50,068 nucleotides of DNA, taken from NCBI GenBank assembly GCA_027946365.1, contig JAPEUQ010000027.1, forward strand, positions 1 through 50,068, given 5' to 3'. The notes under the pieces are model-generated. The model saw only the letters and a program-made list of their open reading frames with translations, made no database searches and was not told the origin of the DNA. Below are positions 1-13,941 of the stretch, in pieces (the first letter of the stretch is position 1; each line of letters begins with the position of its first letter). Made by a program: the position numbers and the translations under genes. This stretch comes from Kalmusia sp. IMI 367209 (lineage: Eukaryota; Ascomycota; Dothideomycetes; Pleosporales; Didymosphaeriaceae).

Positions 1-1559
1 CTAAAGATTAGTAGATTATATTTATATTATAATCATAGAGCCGATACTATACTAGCTATAGCTATAATATAAACTTAAAAGTAATGCTAAGATACTAGAT
101 TAGTAATAGATAATAAGCTTCTTACTTAATTAGATAAAGAGCTCCTATTAATTATAAGCTATAAATAACTATATAATACTAATAGGCTATATAGAGAGAG
201 GGTTAATTAGTAAATAAATTTATAGCTACCTAGCTACACTAGAGAACTAGATTAGTCCTATTTATAAATAGAAACACCTTATTATATATTTATATAGTAA
301 GCTATAATAAGAACTATAAATAGTAGTAGCTAACTATAATAATTTACCTAAAAATATAAAGGAACTAGTAGAGTATATAATTACTCTAGAAGATAACTTA
401 TAAGAATCTAATATCACGATAATAATACTATAGTAAATACTAAGTTATATATTAGTATAAAATTTATATTACTATAAGAAGATATATTAATATAACCCTA
501 TTAAAACATTATCATCCTAATAGTATAGTAAGATAGAGTAGTAGACTTAATACTTTAAGAGATTAATATAGATACTATAAAAAATAAAATACTAGGAAAG
601 AGACTACTAGGTGAAACGTAGTAAGTTAAGTTAATCTAGAGTTTCTACTATAGGATATTAATATTATTAATATGAAAGGACGAGCCTAAAAGAAATACCT
701 ACCCTTATAGATATATAAGTAAGGACGTTTTTAGGTAGAAGAAATAATTTAAGATAGTAAAGATAAAAGTAGATAATATATCTTTTACTTAACTTTAAAG
801 TAATAGTGAATATTATTAATAAAAAACAGTAGTAGAGTTATATTTAATAGAAATTATAAATATAATATTATTCTTCCCAAAAATAATAAACTCTATACTA
901 GTAAGAAATTATTACGCCTACTAAGTAATTATAAGTATAAAGGATAACTAGGCGTACTATATTAATAACTACTATAATCTATAGAGTATCTAACTACGTA
1001 GACCTAGTAACTCTAGGAATATTAGCTTTAATAAAACGTTCTCCTTAACTATAATATAATAGGTGGCGTTAGAGTTAAAAGATAATACTTTAGATAGAAA
1101 AATATTACTAAGTTTATAGAATTAATAAAGACTAAATAAGAGGTATATATATAGTAGTTAGTAATATAAGAGAAATAAAAGAAAATAAAAGATTTAACTA
1201 TACTGTCTAAAGTATTGAGAGATTTAAAAATATTATAAATAAAGGATATTATTAGAATATTACTAGAATATTAATTATACTAATTATATAATAAAACTAG
1301 AAAGAATATCTTTATACCCTTTAATACTATATAACTTATTCCTAAAGAACTAGAGACCTATATAACTATATAGTAAAGTAAAAAGAGTAAATTAGATTTA
1401 AAAGTATTAGTCTAGTAAGTCCTGGTACTATTTATTTTTAAGAAGGATAAATACTTGCTGGAAGGCTCTATGTAAACTATAAGCTTAAATAGTTACTAGA
1501 AAAAAGATTAACTAATTTTATTACTAATTAATAAAATACTAAAAATGAACTAATGGAAA

Positions 1560-1800
1560 CAGTATACTTTATAAGCTAGACTGAGATATCTATTACTAAA
1601 TATATAAATTTAGTAGGTAATAAGTAGAAAGATAATATTTTATATATAATATGAGTACTTTAAGTATATAATAATATCTTTTAGTCTTACTAATATTTTA
1701 ATAATTTTTAAGGCTATATTAACTATATATTAACTAAGTATACTATATATTTTTATATAGTCTATCTAGACAATATCATATCTTTTTAAAAAAAAAGGAA
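1560..1800 (+). pseudogene. gypsy-3 reverse transcriptase fragment (pol)
   Basis: RNA-dependent DNA polymerase core of the retrotransposon. Near 1576 a KLD-type motif is readable, followed by the GLTN-type stretch near 1678-1700 and a clear VYLDNIISF at about 1755-1790. The last matches the family's catalytic YLDDI box, with the second Asp read as Asn, a G-to-A change. Stops inside the frame are TAA/TAG/TGA that de-RIP to Gln or Trp. Only the motif-bearing part is listed; the surrounding pol frame runs from near the window start to about 4330. Non-functional. Confidence 0.75.
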
Positions 1801-3099
1801 AGCCACTAGGAGTATGTATAAAAAGTCCTTAAGAGGCTATAATAATATAGTCTATTTATAAATCTAAAAAATACGTCTTTAGAATTAATTAGATTAAATT
1901 TCTAGAATTTATCGTGTGACTCAACGGCGTATAGATGAATTAAAGCTAGAGTAGAGATAATAGTAGTCTAACAAGATTAAATTTATTAAAGATATTTAAG
2001 TATTTATAGACTTTATAAACTTTTTATAAATAATTTATTAAGAGATTCTTCCTTATTATAAAGTCTATCACAGATCTATAAAAGGCTTAAGAAGAAAGAA
2101 ATAGAGCTCCTTTAGGTAGATTATAAATACTAAGAAAGTAAAGCACTAGTTATATAATATCTTTTTAATAGTATTACTTTTATAATATTATAATTCTATA
2201 TTACCCATATATCTAGAAATAGACCTTAATTTCTAAACTAGTAGGAATCTTCTTATAAAGATAAAAATAGAATTAATATTTTATTATATTTTAGTTAAGA
2301 AAGTTAACGCTAGTAGAGATAATTATTATATATATAATTTAGAACTAGTAACTATTATAGTAATGAAGTACTAACGCCACTATATTAAGGGAGCTAGTAT
2401 ATATCTAAGTCCCTTATAAACTATAATAACTTATATAACTTTATAAATAAGGAATCTATTATATAGATAAACTAGGTAGATAGTCTTCTTAGTAGTATAT
2501 AACTTTAAAATAAAGTATAGAATAGGAAAGACTAATCTTATAAATAGACTATTAAAATAACTAATAAATATAAATAGAAAGATAATATCTTTAAATGAAA
2601 ATATACTCTTAATACTATAGAGTTTACTAAAACTAGAAGAATACTAGTTTATATTTCTGGGACCTAGAACCGACGGTAGGAGATAAAGTTAAAATAATTA
2701 ATATAAACTTTTATAGTCTAATCTAATAAGGATGAGAAATAACTAATATAGTAATACCTAAAGAGGAATTAAAAATAGTTAAAAGCTAGTCTAAAGTTAT
2801 TAAAAGTTAGTACTATATTAGTATTAAGGTGAATAACTAGATGATAGGCTCAAAAGGCCCTAAAGATCTAATAAATATATAAGTTACTAGATAAATTACT
2901 TTTAAACTAATCTAAAAGTTATAAGCTTCTAATATATTTATAATATAAAAGTATACTAATATTATTATTTTATTATTATAAAGATGAGGCAGGGGTAGAT
3001 AGTTAGAATAGTAGAAACTAGAAAGAGTATATTACTCCACGAAAATAGGGTATATATGCTAAATAAGCTAGCGCTTAGGACGGAAATCCTATAGAATAG

Positions 3100-4330
3100 T
3101 TATAATAATTTACTAGTAGGTTACTTTTAAATAAATAAGACCTAGAATTAATAGATTATTAGTACTTCTAGCTAAATATAGAGACTATAGTAAAGGAGTA
3201 TATTAACTCCTATATAATATACTTAAGGATAAAAAGTACTAAAGTAGTATCTTATAAAGAAGTTTAATTTACTACTTATATTTATAGAACTATAGTAAGA
3301 ACTAACTATAGATTTTATTATAGGACTATTACTAAGTAGCGTTATAACTATATCTATAATATAATTTTTATAATAGTTAATTACTATATTAAGATAGTAT
3401 ATTATCTCTATAATAAAAAGATATAAACGTAGCTAGCCTAACTAATATTTTTATAAACTAGATTATTAGATTTTTAAATTTTTAAAAGATATAGTATTAG
3501 ATAAAAAATTTATATTTATATTAATATTTTAGTTAGAGTTCTACTTTATAATAAAGATAAAGTAATAACTAAATATTATTTTTATTTATAAATTAATAAG
3601 TAGATGAAATAATAGAACTAAATCCTAAAATAATATTTATAAATATATATATTAGAGAATTAAAAGAACTAGTTATATTTACTATCCTTAGTAGAGTTTA
3701 TATATAATAATTTACAAAAAACGTAACTATAAGATACTTTTTATTCTTTATATACTATGGAGTTTTACCTATAACTTAACTATAAAATAATAATATAATC
3801 TAATATCCCCTCTATTATAAAATAAATAAGTCGTCTAGAAGAAGACTATTAGAAACTAGAAGAATAGTAGATTACTATAGTAGAGAAGCCTAAAAATAGT
3901 ATTATAATAAAAAGTATAAGCTATAAATATTTAAAATAAATAAGTAAGTTCTATTATTAACTAAGAACTTAAAGCTATAGTACTTAAGTAAAAGGCTATC
4001 TCTATAATATATTAGGATAGTTTTTAATAATAGAATCTATAAATAAATAGACTTATAGACTTTATTTACTATTAGGTTTAAGGATTTATTCTATATTTTA
4101 TATCTTAGTACTAAAGCCATATTAGAAAAGACTAAAGATAATTTTAAACCTTCTAGTTCTATTAATCTTAATAATAGTAAGAAGTAAAAGGAATAATATA
4201 AAGTTAACTAGCTATTAAATAAAAGAAAAAATAAGGGAGTAATATAATACTTAGTTAAATAAAAGGCTAGATAGAAGAATTTAATTAATATATATCTAAA
4301 GAAGATATTAGTAGTAAGCTAATATTATAG
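3100..4330 (+). pseudogene. gypsy-3 integrase and C-terminal chromodomain-like region (pol)
   Basis: At 3102-3160 a NNLLVGYF...NKT stretch resembles the start of the Ty3/gypsy integrase HHCC zinc-binding module (family pattern H-x-x-x-x-GHFG-x-x-KT). Further on, about 3970-4200, a segment like the conserved post-integrase domain is readable (pattern ..YRLxLPxxxxIHPVFHVSxLKPY..). At 4230-4290 a YLVKxK stretch resembles a chromodomain beta strand. Together these indicate a chromovirus-type pol. Stops are of RIP type and the gene is dead. The chromodomain call is weaker than the integrase call. Confidence 0.6.
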
Positions 4331-4440
4331 TTTAATTAGAAAAAGAATAGAAAATATAAAATTTTATTTTTAATAAGGTTTAAAGATTATTACTATAACG
4401 TTAATTTTACTATATAAATATTATATATCTAGAGAAACTA

Positions 4441-6127
4441 GAAGTAACTATACTATAGAGTAACTTAGATCTTAGTCTTATCTTTATCCTTATTTATATT
4501 TTTATTCTTACTACTAGTAGGAGTCGTGGCCTTAGATACTAGAGCTAAAGATATTAAATTCTTTTTCTTCTTCTTCTATTAGCTAGTAGAGGAGGCCTTT
4601 CTAGTATATTCTATAGATAATATACTATTATTATACTTTACTTTCTTATAGAAGTAGTAGCTTTATAAGTAGTATCTATTTATAAGAACTTATTAAAATA
4701 TTAATTTTAATATAGTATACTACTAAGAAAGGAATAAAAGGAACGGAAATATAGAGATCTAGATAAAATAAAATAGAGAATAAAATAGAGTATAAAGATT
4801 AGACTTAGAATAACTACTATTCTTTAATCTATCTCTCCTCCTCTAGGTTTCTCTAGTAATGAGTTAGTATTACTTAACTATAAGTTAATAAATTACTACT
4901 TAAAGTTAATAAAAGAAGAAAAAGCTTTCTCCTAAAGTAATAATTTAATAATATTTAATAGAAAGATAATAAGAAAGTAAGATAAAGATAATATAGAGAT
5001 AATAAATAAAAATTAATCTATATATTAATAGAGTTAAGAGGTATTTACCTAGACTACTTAACGTTAGAATAATAGAACGCCTAATAAAAAGAAAAAAAAA
5101 TATATTAAAAAATAGAAGATATCTAAAATATCCTTAATAGTAGTAGTAAGATAGTTAATTATATCTATTTAGAGAAGGATAATCTCTACTTTAATTAACT
5201 TATAAATACTACTCTATTTTATCTTCTTTTATAAGATATTCTTTATTAGGGTCCTATAGTCTTTATAAGAGTCTAAAAAACCTTATATATAATAGTATTA
5301 TTACTACTAGAAAGTATAAGGGCCTTAGTAATATAAAATAGAATATTTATCTCTTTTATAAAATTAATAAGAATAGACTTATAAGGTTTATATAAGTTTA
5401 TATAATATATATACTTCTTATAAAAGAGAATATTATACTTTTATTCTTTAGTACTAATACACTTTAAATAGTAGAGATAATAATAAAGCTACTAGAGTTT
5501 TACCTCTAAAATAAAATAATAAGAGAGAGGAGTCTATATAAAGGATTAGTAATAGTAAAATATAATTAAAGAATAAATCTATAATAAAAGTATCTAAAAA
5601 TAGTAGAGTTATAGTAATAGATAGAAGAAAGATTAAATAATATAATAGTAATAGTAAAATATAGAGAATTAATAATAAATTTAAGCTAAAAGAAAAAAAA
5701 GAAATAAAAGTAGTAGAGAACTTAAAATATATATATATTATCTCCTTACTATTATTATTAAAAATAATAATAGTAATTTCTGTAGTCTCTACTTTACTAT
5801 AATAATAGATATAGTGACTACCTTATTATAAAGTAATAATAAGGTAATAGTATTACTCTATTATAGTATTATAAATTTATTACGTAGAGAATAAATTATA
5901 AATAACTAAAATAGTTATTAATAAGAAAGGAGGGATAGTTATAAGGAGTAAAGTATATAATCCCATAATAATATAATTATATAATAATTCCTTACTAAGA
6001 GCGCCGTATAGGTGAGACGCTAGAAATATACTAGTATAATACTTCTTAAAACGTAGGGGAAGATAGAGGATAGAAGATAGATTTTAATCTTATTATTATT
6101 TAAGAAATACTTACTACTATATTTAAC
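4441..6127. other. Unassigned AT-rich stretch, possibly gypsy-3 3' region and LTR
   Basis: I recognise no gene here. Near 4490-4600 the minus strand reads as Lys/Glu-rich low-complexity protein, and 4850-5920 is purine-rich with many short A/G tracts. A purine tract at about 5919-5936 could be a polypurine tract with an LTR following it, but the sequence is cut by hAT-1 before an LTR end appears. No other copy of this stretch is present in the window. Confidence 0.3.
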
Positions 6128-6596
6128 CTAATATATATATTTTTATTTATAACTATAAGATAGGGTATAGGATTTATAATATTCTAGTATATTTATTTAT
6201 ATTCCTAAGTATATTTTATAATAAGTAAGTATTAAAATTATAAATAATATATTTATATTCTAGATAAATAATTTATAATTATTAATTATATTAACTATTA
6301 CTAGTTAATTATAGTTAAGTAGAGTACTAAAACTTAATTAAAGTCTATTTTTTAATATTTAAGTATTTATTCTATAGTAGACTCTAATACTTAATCATCT
6401 TTATTAAAAAATTTCTTAAAATCTATAAAGTCTTTAAACTCCTTTTACTATTATTATTATCCTTATTTTTATCTTTATTAGTAGAGATTTTATATTTATT
6501 ATCCCCTTTATTATACGTAGCGTTAATCTTAGAGTTATAATTAATTTTTTTATATTTATTACTTTTATTACTAAGAATATATAGTAAATTACTTTT
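6128..6596 (-). mobile_element. hAT-1, left piece (split by gypsy-1)
   Basis: This is the reverse complement of about 45075-45545 of hAT-2, so it continues hAT-1 on the other side of gypsy-1. Similarity stops near 6128, roughly where hAT-2 passes from ORF-X to its transposase. hAT-1 therefore lacks the transposase half and the right TIR. The sequence corresponds to the C-terminal part of ORF-X. The two hAT-1 pieces total about 2.9 kb, matching the first 2.9 kb of hAT-2. Confidence 0.85.
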
Positions 6597-6758
6597 TATT
6601 ATAGACTAGCCCTAGAAGTATTATATTATAGATATTAATTAAAAGGTATGAATTCTAGCTAAGGTAGAAAAGAAGAAAAAGGAGAGGTTCTCTATTTAAG
6701 TAGATGTTCTCTCCTTACTAATCCTTACTAAGGCTAGGGTAGCCCCTAGTCTATTATA
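6597..6758 (-). repeat. gypsy-1 3' LTR
   Basis: 162-bp LTR with inverted termini. It matches 13942-14106 over its length, and also the gypsy-1b LTRs at 27459-27621 and 40043-40207. A conserved central block carries AGGTTCTCTA and TTCTCTCCTTACTAATCC. It is the 3' LTR because the minus-strand polypurine tract abuts its inner edge. Confidence 0.9.
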
Positions 6759-6780
6759 TATCCTCCTTATCTTTTTTTTA
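6759..6780 (-). other. gypsy-1 polypurine tract
   Basis: On the + strand a T/C-only run follows the LTR directly, giving an A/G-rich tract on the minus strand. This is the primer site for plus-strand DNA synthesis in LTR elements and fixes the element's orientation. The same tract follows the gypsy-1b LTR at 27622-27642. Confidence 0.7.
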
Positions 6781-9780
6781 AATTATATACTATTATTCTT
6801 AAATTACTTACTATTATCTTTTCTTTTCTTTAATATTTACTTTTTATAGTATTTATTACTCTCTTATATTAGTATATAAGCTTATTTATTATAGCGTTTA
6901 TTTCTTTTACCTTAGTATATTTAGTATTATCTATTTAACTAGGTCTCTTATTATTATTTTATTATACTAATATATAAATTTATTTATTATAGTATTCTTT
7001 ATCTTTATTTTAGTATATATAATATTATTTATTTAATTATATCTTTACCCTTTTTATTACTATAGTAGTGTATTATCTTATTTTATTATAATATTTTCTT
7101 TTCTCTTAGTTATTTATAATATTATTTAAGCGATTATATATTTATCTTATATATTTTTTATTTTATAGATATATTATAATCTATTACGTTATTATTATAG
7201 ATAATAATTAAGTTATTATAATACTATACTTAAGATATTAAAATACTTCTCTACTTTATTAACTTTCTCTCTCTTTTTTATTATATCCTTTTTATATTTT
7301 CTCTAGTTTCTTATCTTTTTTAATCTATCTCTTTAACTATTTTATTTTATATTAGTTCCATCTTTATATTATAAAGTTCCCTCTTTTATTCTATTTTTAG
7401 TTCTTTTTACTAGTCTTTTTACTTTCTTTAGTTCTACTTTATTTTATATTTAGATTTCTAGTACTATAGTTTCTTCCTATCCTTTAGATAATCTAAATAG
7501 ATTTACTAATAGTACTACTTTAGTAGGTCTTAGAGATTATAGTAATAGTAATAAGGATAATAATTTAAATTAATCTAGATACTATATTTATCTACTCTAT
7601 TTTTATAAGCTTAATACTAATAACTCTTTAGATAAACTCTTTAATTATATTTTTATAGAAGGTAAGCCTCCGTCTAGTTCTAAGTTATCTATAAAGTAGT
7701 ATAAGATCTCTATAGCTATAAAGCCTATTTTAGATATTATATCTATAAAGTAAATCTTTTAGTAAATATATAGAATTATATCTAAGATTATTTAATATTC
7801 TAGTCTAGTAATAAAGTCTATCTTTAATTTAATTATTTTACTTTTATTCTATTCTATCTTTATTTCTTTTTAGTACTCTACCATTCACTTTATCTACTAG
7901 CTATTTAATAAAGCGGTGTTATATTATATAAAAGTTAATTTTATAAAGAGATAGTTTTAAAGAGGAACTTATTAATATTATATTTAGTAACTTTTATACG
8001 AAGTATATTAATTATTTAAAGCGTGTTAGAATATTTAAGTAAAGATTTTTATTTCTAGGCCGTAGTATTATACTAATAATTCTAATTATAAATTATTATA
8101 GAATAAATTCTATAAGGTTTATTATATCTTTAAGACTACTTACTATTATAATTTAAAGATGTATATTAATTCTTTAGAGTTATATTACGTTCTTTAGTAG
8201 TAGTTAGAGTATATATATCTATTTTAATATAATAATAATATTTATATTATTAAATATAGTATTATTAGTACTAATTTTTTATAATTTACTAAGAATACTT
8301 TATCTATTTTTATACTTGAGTTTTATAAGCATTTATATTAATATAATATTTACCTTAATATAACTTTATATAATCTCCTTTCTAGTTAAATTCTAGATTC
8401 TTTTTAGATTTATATACTCTATTCTAACTACTCTACGCCTTCTACTAATAGTTTATCTAGTGGCGCTTTAACTATATTATCTCTTACTATTATACTAGCT
8501 TAAAATTATAATAATTAAAATTATAATATAGCCTACTTCGCCTAAAATATTATGGGTTAGATATATAATATCTCTCTAGTAGCTACGTTATACTAATAAG
8601 GATATAAACTAGTATATAGATAAGATTATATATATTTATTATAAACTATAATTATTTTATCTAGTCTAGCGGATTGTCTTAGAATAGCGTTAATAAATCT
8701 ATAAATTAAGTATACTAGAGATATTATATCCTTATCTTATTTTAGTTTACCTCATCCTTATATTACTTTAATATATTTCTAGAATTATTATTATAATAAT
8801 TATATTTCACTACTATATTCTTCTAGTTATTATTATAACCATTATATTTTTAAGTTAGTATCTCTATAACTTTACTTTAGTTTTTTTAGTAGTTGAGTGG
8901 GTATCTTTATTATTATCCTAAAGTAGATACCCTTTTAGTTTATAGTTATATAAATACTAAGTTAGTTCTTTATTATATTTTAATATTTCTATTATAATAT
9001 TATAATATATTACTTTAATCTCCTCTTTAGGTTATTATTATTTTAAGCGTCCCCTATAGGGTTTTAAACTAGTCTAGTCTTCTATATCTACTATATTATT
9101 AAATAGGACCTATATTAATATAATTTATTTTAATTATTTAATTAAAATTTATTAGCCTCCTCTTTATATATTTTATATTTTAAGTATCTCTTTTTACCTC
9201 CTATTTATATAGGTCTAGATCTTCCTCCTTTAGTTCTAGAGTTAGACCTAGTTATAGATTATATTATATTTAGTTTAAGAGTAGATTAGTTATAGTCTAC
9301 TCTAGGAGATTTATATATATAGTTTTATAAAGGTTTTAGGAAGGTCTAGTATTACTATAAATAATAAAGATATATCTACTATTATATATTTTATCTAAAG
9401 CTAGTTTAACTTTTTTTAAGTTAGTTTATTTTAATATTATATATAGAGAATTAGATCTTATTATCTTTTTAAAATTATATTACTAGTCTATAAAAGAAGT
9501 CTATCTACTCTATAGTTTATTATTAGGTAAATATAATTATAGCTTAGACTAATATTATTTTCTATTTTAGATAGTTAAGAAACTAAACTACTTATTCTAT
9601 AGATATATAGTAGATTTATCTTTTTATAGAAATATATTTAAGTAGATCTATATAATATTTATTTAGTAGTAGTATTAAAAATATTCTAGTAATACTAGAA
9701 TTTTAATTATTAAGTATAAGTTAGTAGGCTAAAAGATATTCTATCTAATTATTTTATTTAAAGTTTACTATTATTTATAA
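6765..9780 (-). pseudogene. gypsy-1 region downstream of integrase; unrecognised, possibly coding
   Basis: About 3 kb separates the integrase GGTERLN motif from the 3' LTR, more than a usual integrase tail and chromodomain need. On the minus strand, the frame used by RT and integrase can be followed near 7280-6765 as a Lys/Gln/Ile-rich, coiled-coil-like sequence interrupted only by RIP-type stops. In the middle (8300-9300) I could not confirm one continuous frame. gypsy-1b keeps about 6760-8350 of this region. Function unknown. It may be an extra 3' ORF like that of gypsy-2, though the two show no obvious nucleotide similarity. Confidence 0.4.
6864..7056. repeat. Two-copy ~97-bp direct repeat inside gypsy-1
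   Basis: A block beginning TAGTATATAAGCTTATTTATT (near 6866) recurs about 97 bp later in diverged form (TAATATATAAATTTATTTATT, near 6965). Both are followed by similar TATTATCTATTTAA-type sequence. The pair is also in gypsy-1b (near 27738-27900), so the duplication predates the split of the two copies. On the minus strand it falls in the Lys/Gln-rich frame. Confidence 0.55.
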
Positions 9781-11480
9781 AACTATTTATATCTTTTAAT
9801 TTAAACGCTCCGTGCCGCCATTAGTCTAGGGGTAGTAGATGGTAGATAATAGCTATTTAGTACCTACTTTTTTATAAAGTATAGTCTAGAATTTTCCTAA
9901 CTAGTCTAATCCTCTATTAGTAATAATTAAGTTAAGAAATCTATAGAATTATTACTATATATCTTAGAAATATTCTATATAATCTTTAGTCTTTATTAAT
10001 TTTATTACCTCTAGCTATATAAATTTAGACAGCCGGTCCGTTATTATAAGTAGGTAATATAGGGTTATAGTAGAGGTATATAGTAGGTCTACTATAAAGT
10101 CTATAGAAATCTAAGACTAATATTAGTCTATAATTAAAAGTAACTATAATAGTCCCTATTATTTTCTATAGTTAATATATACTTAAAGTAGTAATAGTTC
10201 TATATATATTTTATTATATCCTATAATATATTATCCTAGTAGTAATTCTATTATAGTAGTTTAAATATTATATTCTTTTTTAGATAGCTAACTATTATTA
10301 ATTCGTGTGTCCTCTAGATTAGTGATAGTTAGAGATTCCCATTTAGAGACCTAGAGTACTCCTCTCTAAAGTATATTTTTATATATATTAATTATATAGT
10401 TACTAATCTAGCGTTACGTTTTTATAACTAGGGGGAAGATATAGTCTTTTATAAATACCATCTTATATTAGACGTAGTATCTATTATCTATTATTATAGT
10501 CTTATTCTATAGTTATTAAAGATAGATATTAATAAAGAGTTAAGTTCTATATAATTTAACTTACTCTTAAGTTTTACTATATAAACGTAAATAATTTATA
10601 GATATATAAATAGTCTTTTAATTTATTCTTTATATTCTTTATTTTATTCTTATTAGCTTAGGGCATCTAGTTATTTTATTTATAAACTAGAGTAGTATTA
10701 GAGATAGTATTAGAAAGTAAATAATATCTCTAATTATTAATATTACCTTTACTTAACTTATAAATATATATAAAGTATTTTAGATTCTTATAGTCTATAA
10801 GGATTATAAATAGATTTTATATACTAATAAATTCTAGTTTCTATACTACTATATATTATACTATAGTAAGTAGTTCTTTATTATAGATTATATAGTTCTA
10901 TTATACTTATATAAGGCTAGCTAAATGGTAGATAACTAGGTATTAAATCCCTTTTTTTAATTAAGATAGATAACTTTTTATTATCCTTCTAGAGTAGTTT
11001 ATTTCTAGTCTTATATCCCTTTTAGGGTCCTAGAGTACTAAGACTAGCCCTATAATAAATATTATCTTAAGGGCGTAGAAAGCTTTATCCTCCCTTTCTA
11101 TTTAATGGAATGGGGTATCCTTTTTTATAAGACGGTAGAGTGGTTATATTAATTTAATAAAGTTCTATAGAAAGTTATAATAAAAGTTTATAAATCTAAT
11201 AAAGTATTAGACTTCTTTATATTATTATAGAGTATTTCTATAGTTATATAACTTAAATCTTTTAAAATCTAGGTGGATAGAGTCTCCTGTCATTATAATA
11301 TAACTAAGATACTTAACTTTCTTTATAGTAAACTTATACTTTATTAGATCTAGATTAAGATCTACTTTATAGAGCTATTAAAGGACTTTCTAGATATATT
11401 CTTAGTATTCTAATAATAACCCTCTATATAAATTAGAATATTATCTAGGTATACTATATATATAGTATCTAGGGTTTTTT
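9780..11480 (-). pseudogene. gypsy-1 pol: reverse transcriptase to integrase
   Basis: On the minus strand the RT catalytic box reads VYLDNILIY at about 11460-11433; family consensus is VYLDDILIY, and D-to-N is a G-to-A change. At about 9850-9786 the integrase catalytic region reads ST.Y.P.TNGGTERLN, matching family HPQTDGGTERLN and carrying the catalytic Glu of the DDE triad. Both motifs lie in the same frame, and RT precedes integrase, as in Ty3/gypsy. Intervening RNase H and the integrase zinc finger were not pinned to residues. Many in-frame stops of RIP type; dead. Confidence 0.8.
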
Positions 11481-13941
11481 AAGGATTCTATTAATATATT
11501 ATTAGAACGTGGCGGGAGCTCCCATAAGCCTAAATAAAATAATTAATTATTTAAATAAATTAAACTAGGTCTAGAATACTATTCTATACTCCTTTCCCTT
11601 AACTATATAGAGTTTATAGAATATTACTTAAATATCTACTTTAGTAAATTACCTTACTTTAGAGAACGTTTATAGTATCTCTTTAATAAGTAGAAGTAAG
11701 TAGTAGTCTAGTTCTAAGATTATGTTAAACTTATAATAGTTAATATATAGTTATTATTTCTCTTTAGACTTAGGTATAAGTAGGACCGATATCTCTATAG
11801 AGAAGAAAAAAATTTTTATTTAGTCCTTATTTATTAGTTCTATAAGTTATTTTTATAGTTTCGTTAGTTGTTCTTTTGATATATTATAGAGGGGAGCCTA
11901 TAGTAAAGATAATATAGACCTATCTACTTCTACTTTTAAATAAATATGATAGTTAGATTATCCTTAATATAAAAATAGGCTAAAGGTCTTCTCTTTATTA
12001 AATAGATTCTAGAATATTATTAGCTCTAGTAATAGACGTTATCCGTCCTTAGTAAATTTAAGGCTTAGTAGGGGTCCCCTATATCTAGCGTCTAAGGGTA
12101 GGAGGATAGTTAGAATCTTAGTAATATCTTAAATTAACGTTAAAATAAATTTATTTTAGTATAGTTTCTCCTTTAGGTTTAGATTAAGCTTATAGTCTAC
12201 GTCCTTAAGGATATCTTAACGTAGAGATCTTTTTATTAAGATATTAATATTTAGGACTATAAGTCCCCCCGCCGCTCTAATCTAGATCTCTTTCTTATAG
12301 ATATTTATTACTAACTAAGACTAATCTAGTTATAAGGAGCCTAATATTAAGTCTCTATATAATTCTAATATTATATATATATATAGCGTTTAGCGTTATC
12401 TTATAATATTATAGAGGATTATAATCATCTCTATAATTTTAACTCTAGGTAGTACTCTAGCTATCTATTCTAGTATTTAGGGGGGAATTACTATATACTC
12501 TATAATAAATATTTTTACTATCTCTAGACTAATTACTATGAAGCATTTATATCCTATATTAATTAAGATATTTATATAATGAATATCTTCTAAGAATATT
12601 AATATAATAGATAGAGAATTATTCATTTTTATTATAATCTTTACTACCTAGACTATTAGAGCGTATCTTAGTTATATCTCTACTAAGTAATTATTTATAG
12701 GCCCCTATATCGGTATCGGTCTGGGGACTAGTCTTTTCTTAATAAAGGGCTTTTCTTCTTAGTAAAAATAATTAACTATAATATTATTATATTGAGGTAT
12801 ATATAGAATTGGTAACCTCTTATCTATAATATATATATATATCTACTTCCTATTACTATTGGAATAGTGCCTCTAGTACTTAATTATCTTATAACTTAGC
12901 TATATCATTTATATAATACGTACGTGTTATTTTTACTAATATAATAGTGATTATTATAGTATCCCTATTATAATTCCTTATTAAATTATATATAGAGTTA
13001 TAGTATATTTATTAGGACTTAAATTTCTTCTCTAGTAATTCTATTTCTATATTAGTAGTAATTTAGGAGTATCCTATAATAAGTTTAGTATATATATCTC
13101 TTAGATATTATAATTTAATACGATCCACTTAATATTAAAATATATAATATATCTAAGTTTCTATATCTTTTTAGGTCTAATTAAAAGGCTCTATCTATCT
13201 TAACTATTATATACTTAAGGTGGATATGAAATTCTAAAATAATTTATAGTTTTCTTATATAATATTATTTAAGCGCGTCTTAGCCTTTTATTAGATATAC
13301 TTATTAGCGTATATAAAAGTTAAATATTTAAGGAATTTAATTAGGTTAAATTTACCCTCTCCTCTATTATTTTTATAGAATATTAATACTATTATTTATA
13401 TATCTTTATTAAGGTATTTTTATATAAGCGTCTACTAATCTCTATAGTTTCTAATATAAATTATATTAGTCCTAAGTTTATATTTTATTATAATTTTTAG
13501 ACGCTAAATTATACTTTTATATTCTTAAATTTACTTAGAATTAGTAGGGCTTTCTAGTGGATTCTACCGTAGTAATAAAAATATAATCTTAAGAAGATAT
13601 TATAGAGAATAGAATAGTTACTAGTTTAAGATTATTAGACATTAGCGTTAGTAATAGTATAGAGATATAAAGTATAAAATTATAAAAGATATATATCTCT
13701 AAGATTAAAGAATACTTAGTACTAGTTTATATAATTCTTTATTTTAGACTTATAATATATTAATCTAGGCGCGATCTTCTTTTTATTAGATATAATCTTT
13801 CTTTCTTATAGTATTAAGGGTTTAGAGCTAGATAAGTAGCTTACTAAGTTAGTATTCTATTTAAAATATTTTAGATTTTCTTTTACTTTAACCCTTAATC
13901 CTTTTTTAAAGTTTCTTTTCTTTAAAAAGACTAGAATTTAA
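11480..13941 (-). pseudogene. gypsy-1 5' part: presumed gag and protease, up to 5' LTR
   Basis: Between the 5' LTR (13942-14106) and RT, this minus-strand stretch is where gag and protease should lie. I could not read a zinc knuckle or a DSG protease motif with confidence. The segment 13210-13941 is conserved in gypsy-1b (29295-29628 plus 39646-40042), so it belongs to the element and is not another insertion. Confidence 0.45.

Larger units (their letters stand above)
1..4440 (+). mobile_element. gypsy-3: left-truncated, RIP-degraded Ty3/gypsy LTR retrotransposon
   Basis: Pol remnants read on the + strand in the order reverse transcriptase (about 1570-1800), integrase (about 3100-3850) and a post-integrase tail with a chromodomain-like stretch near 4230-4330. 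That order is typical of Ty3/gypsy. The 5' LTR and gag would lie left of the window. No long ORF survives: stops are everywhere and nearly all are of the kind C-to-T or G-to-A changes produce. The 3' LTR was not delimited; a purine-rich tract near 5919-5936 may be its polypurine tract, but no matching second LTR is available. The right limit is where recognisable pol similarity fades. Confidence 0.75.

Noticed and set aside
5700..6130. Possible gypsy-3 LTR pair
   Set aside because: Only a candidate polypurine tract is seen. The 5' partner lies outside the window and no repeat confirms it, so it is not listed as an LTR.
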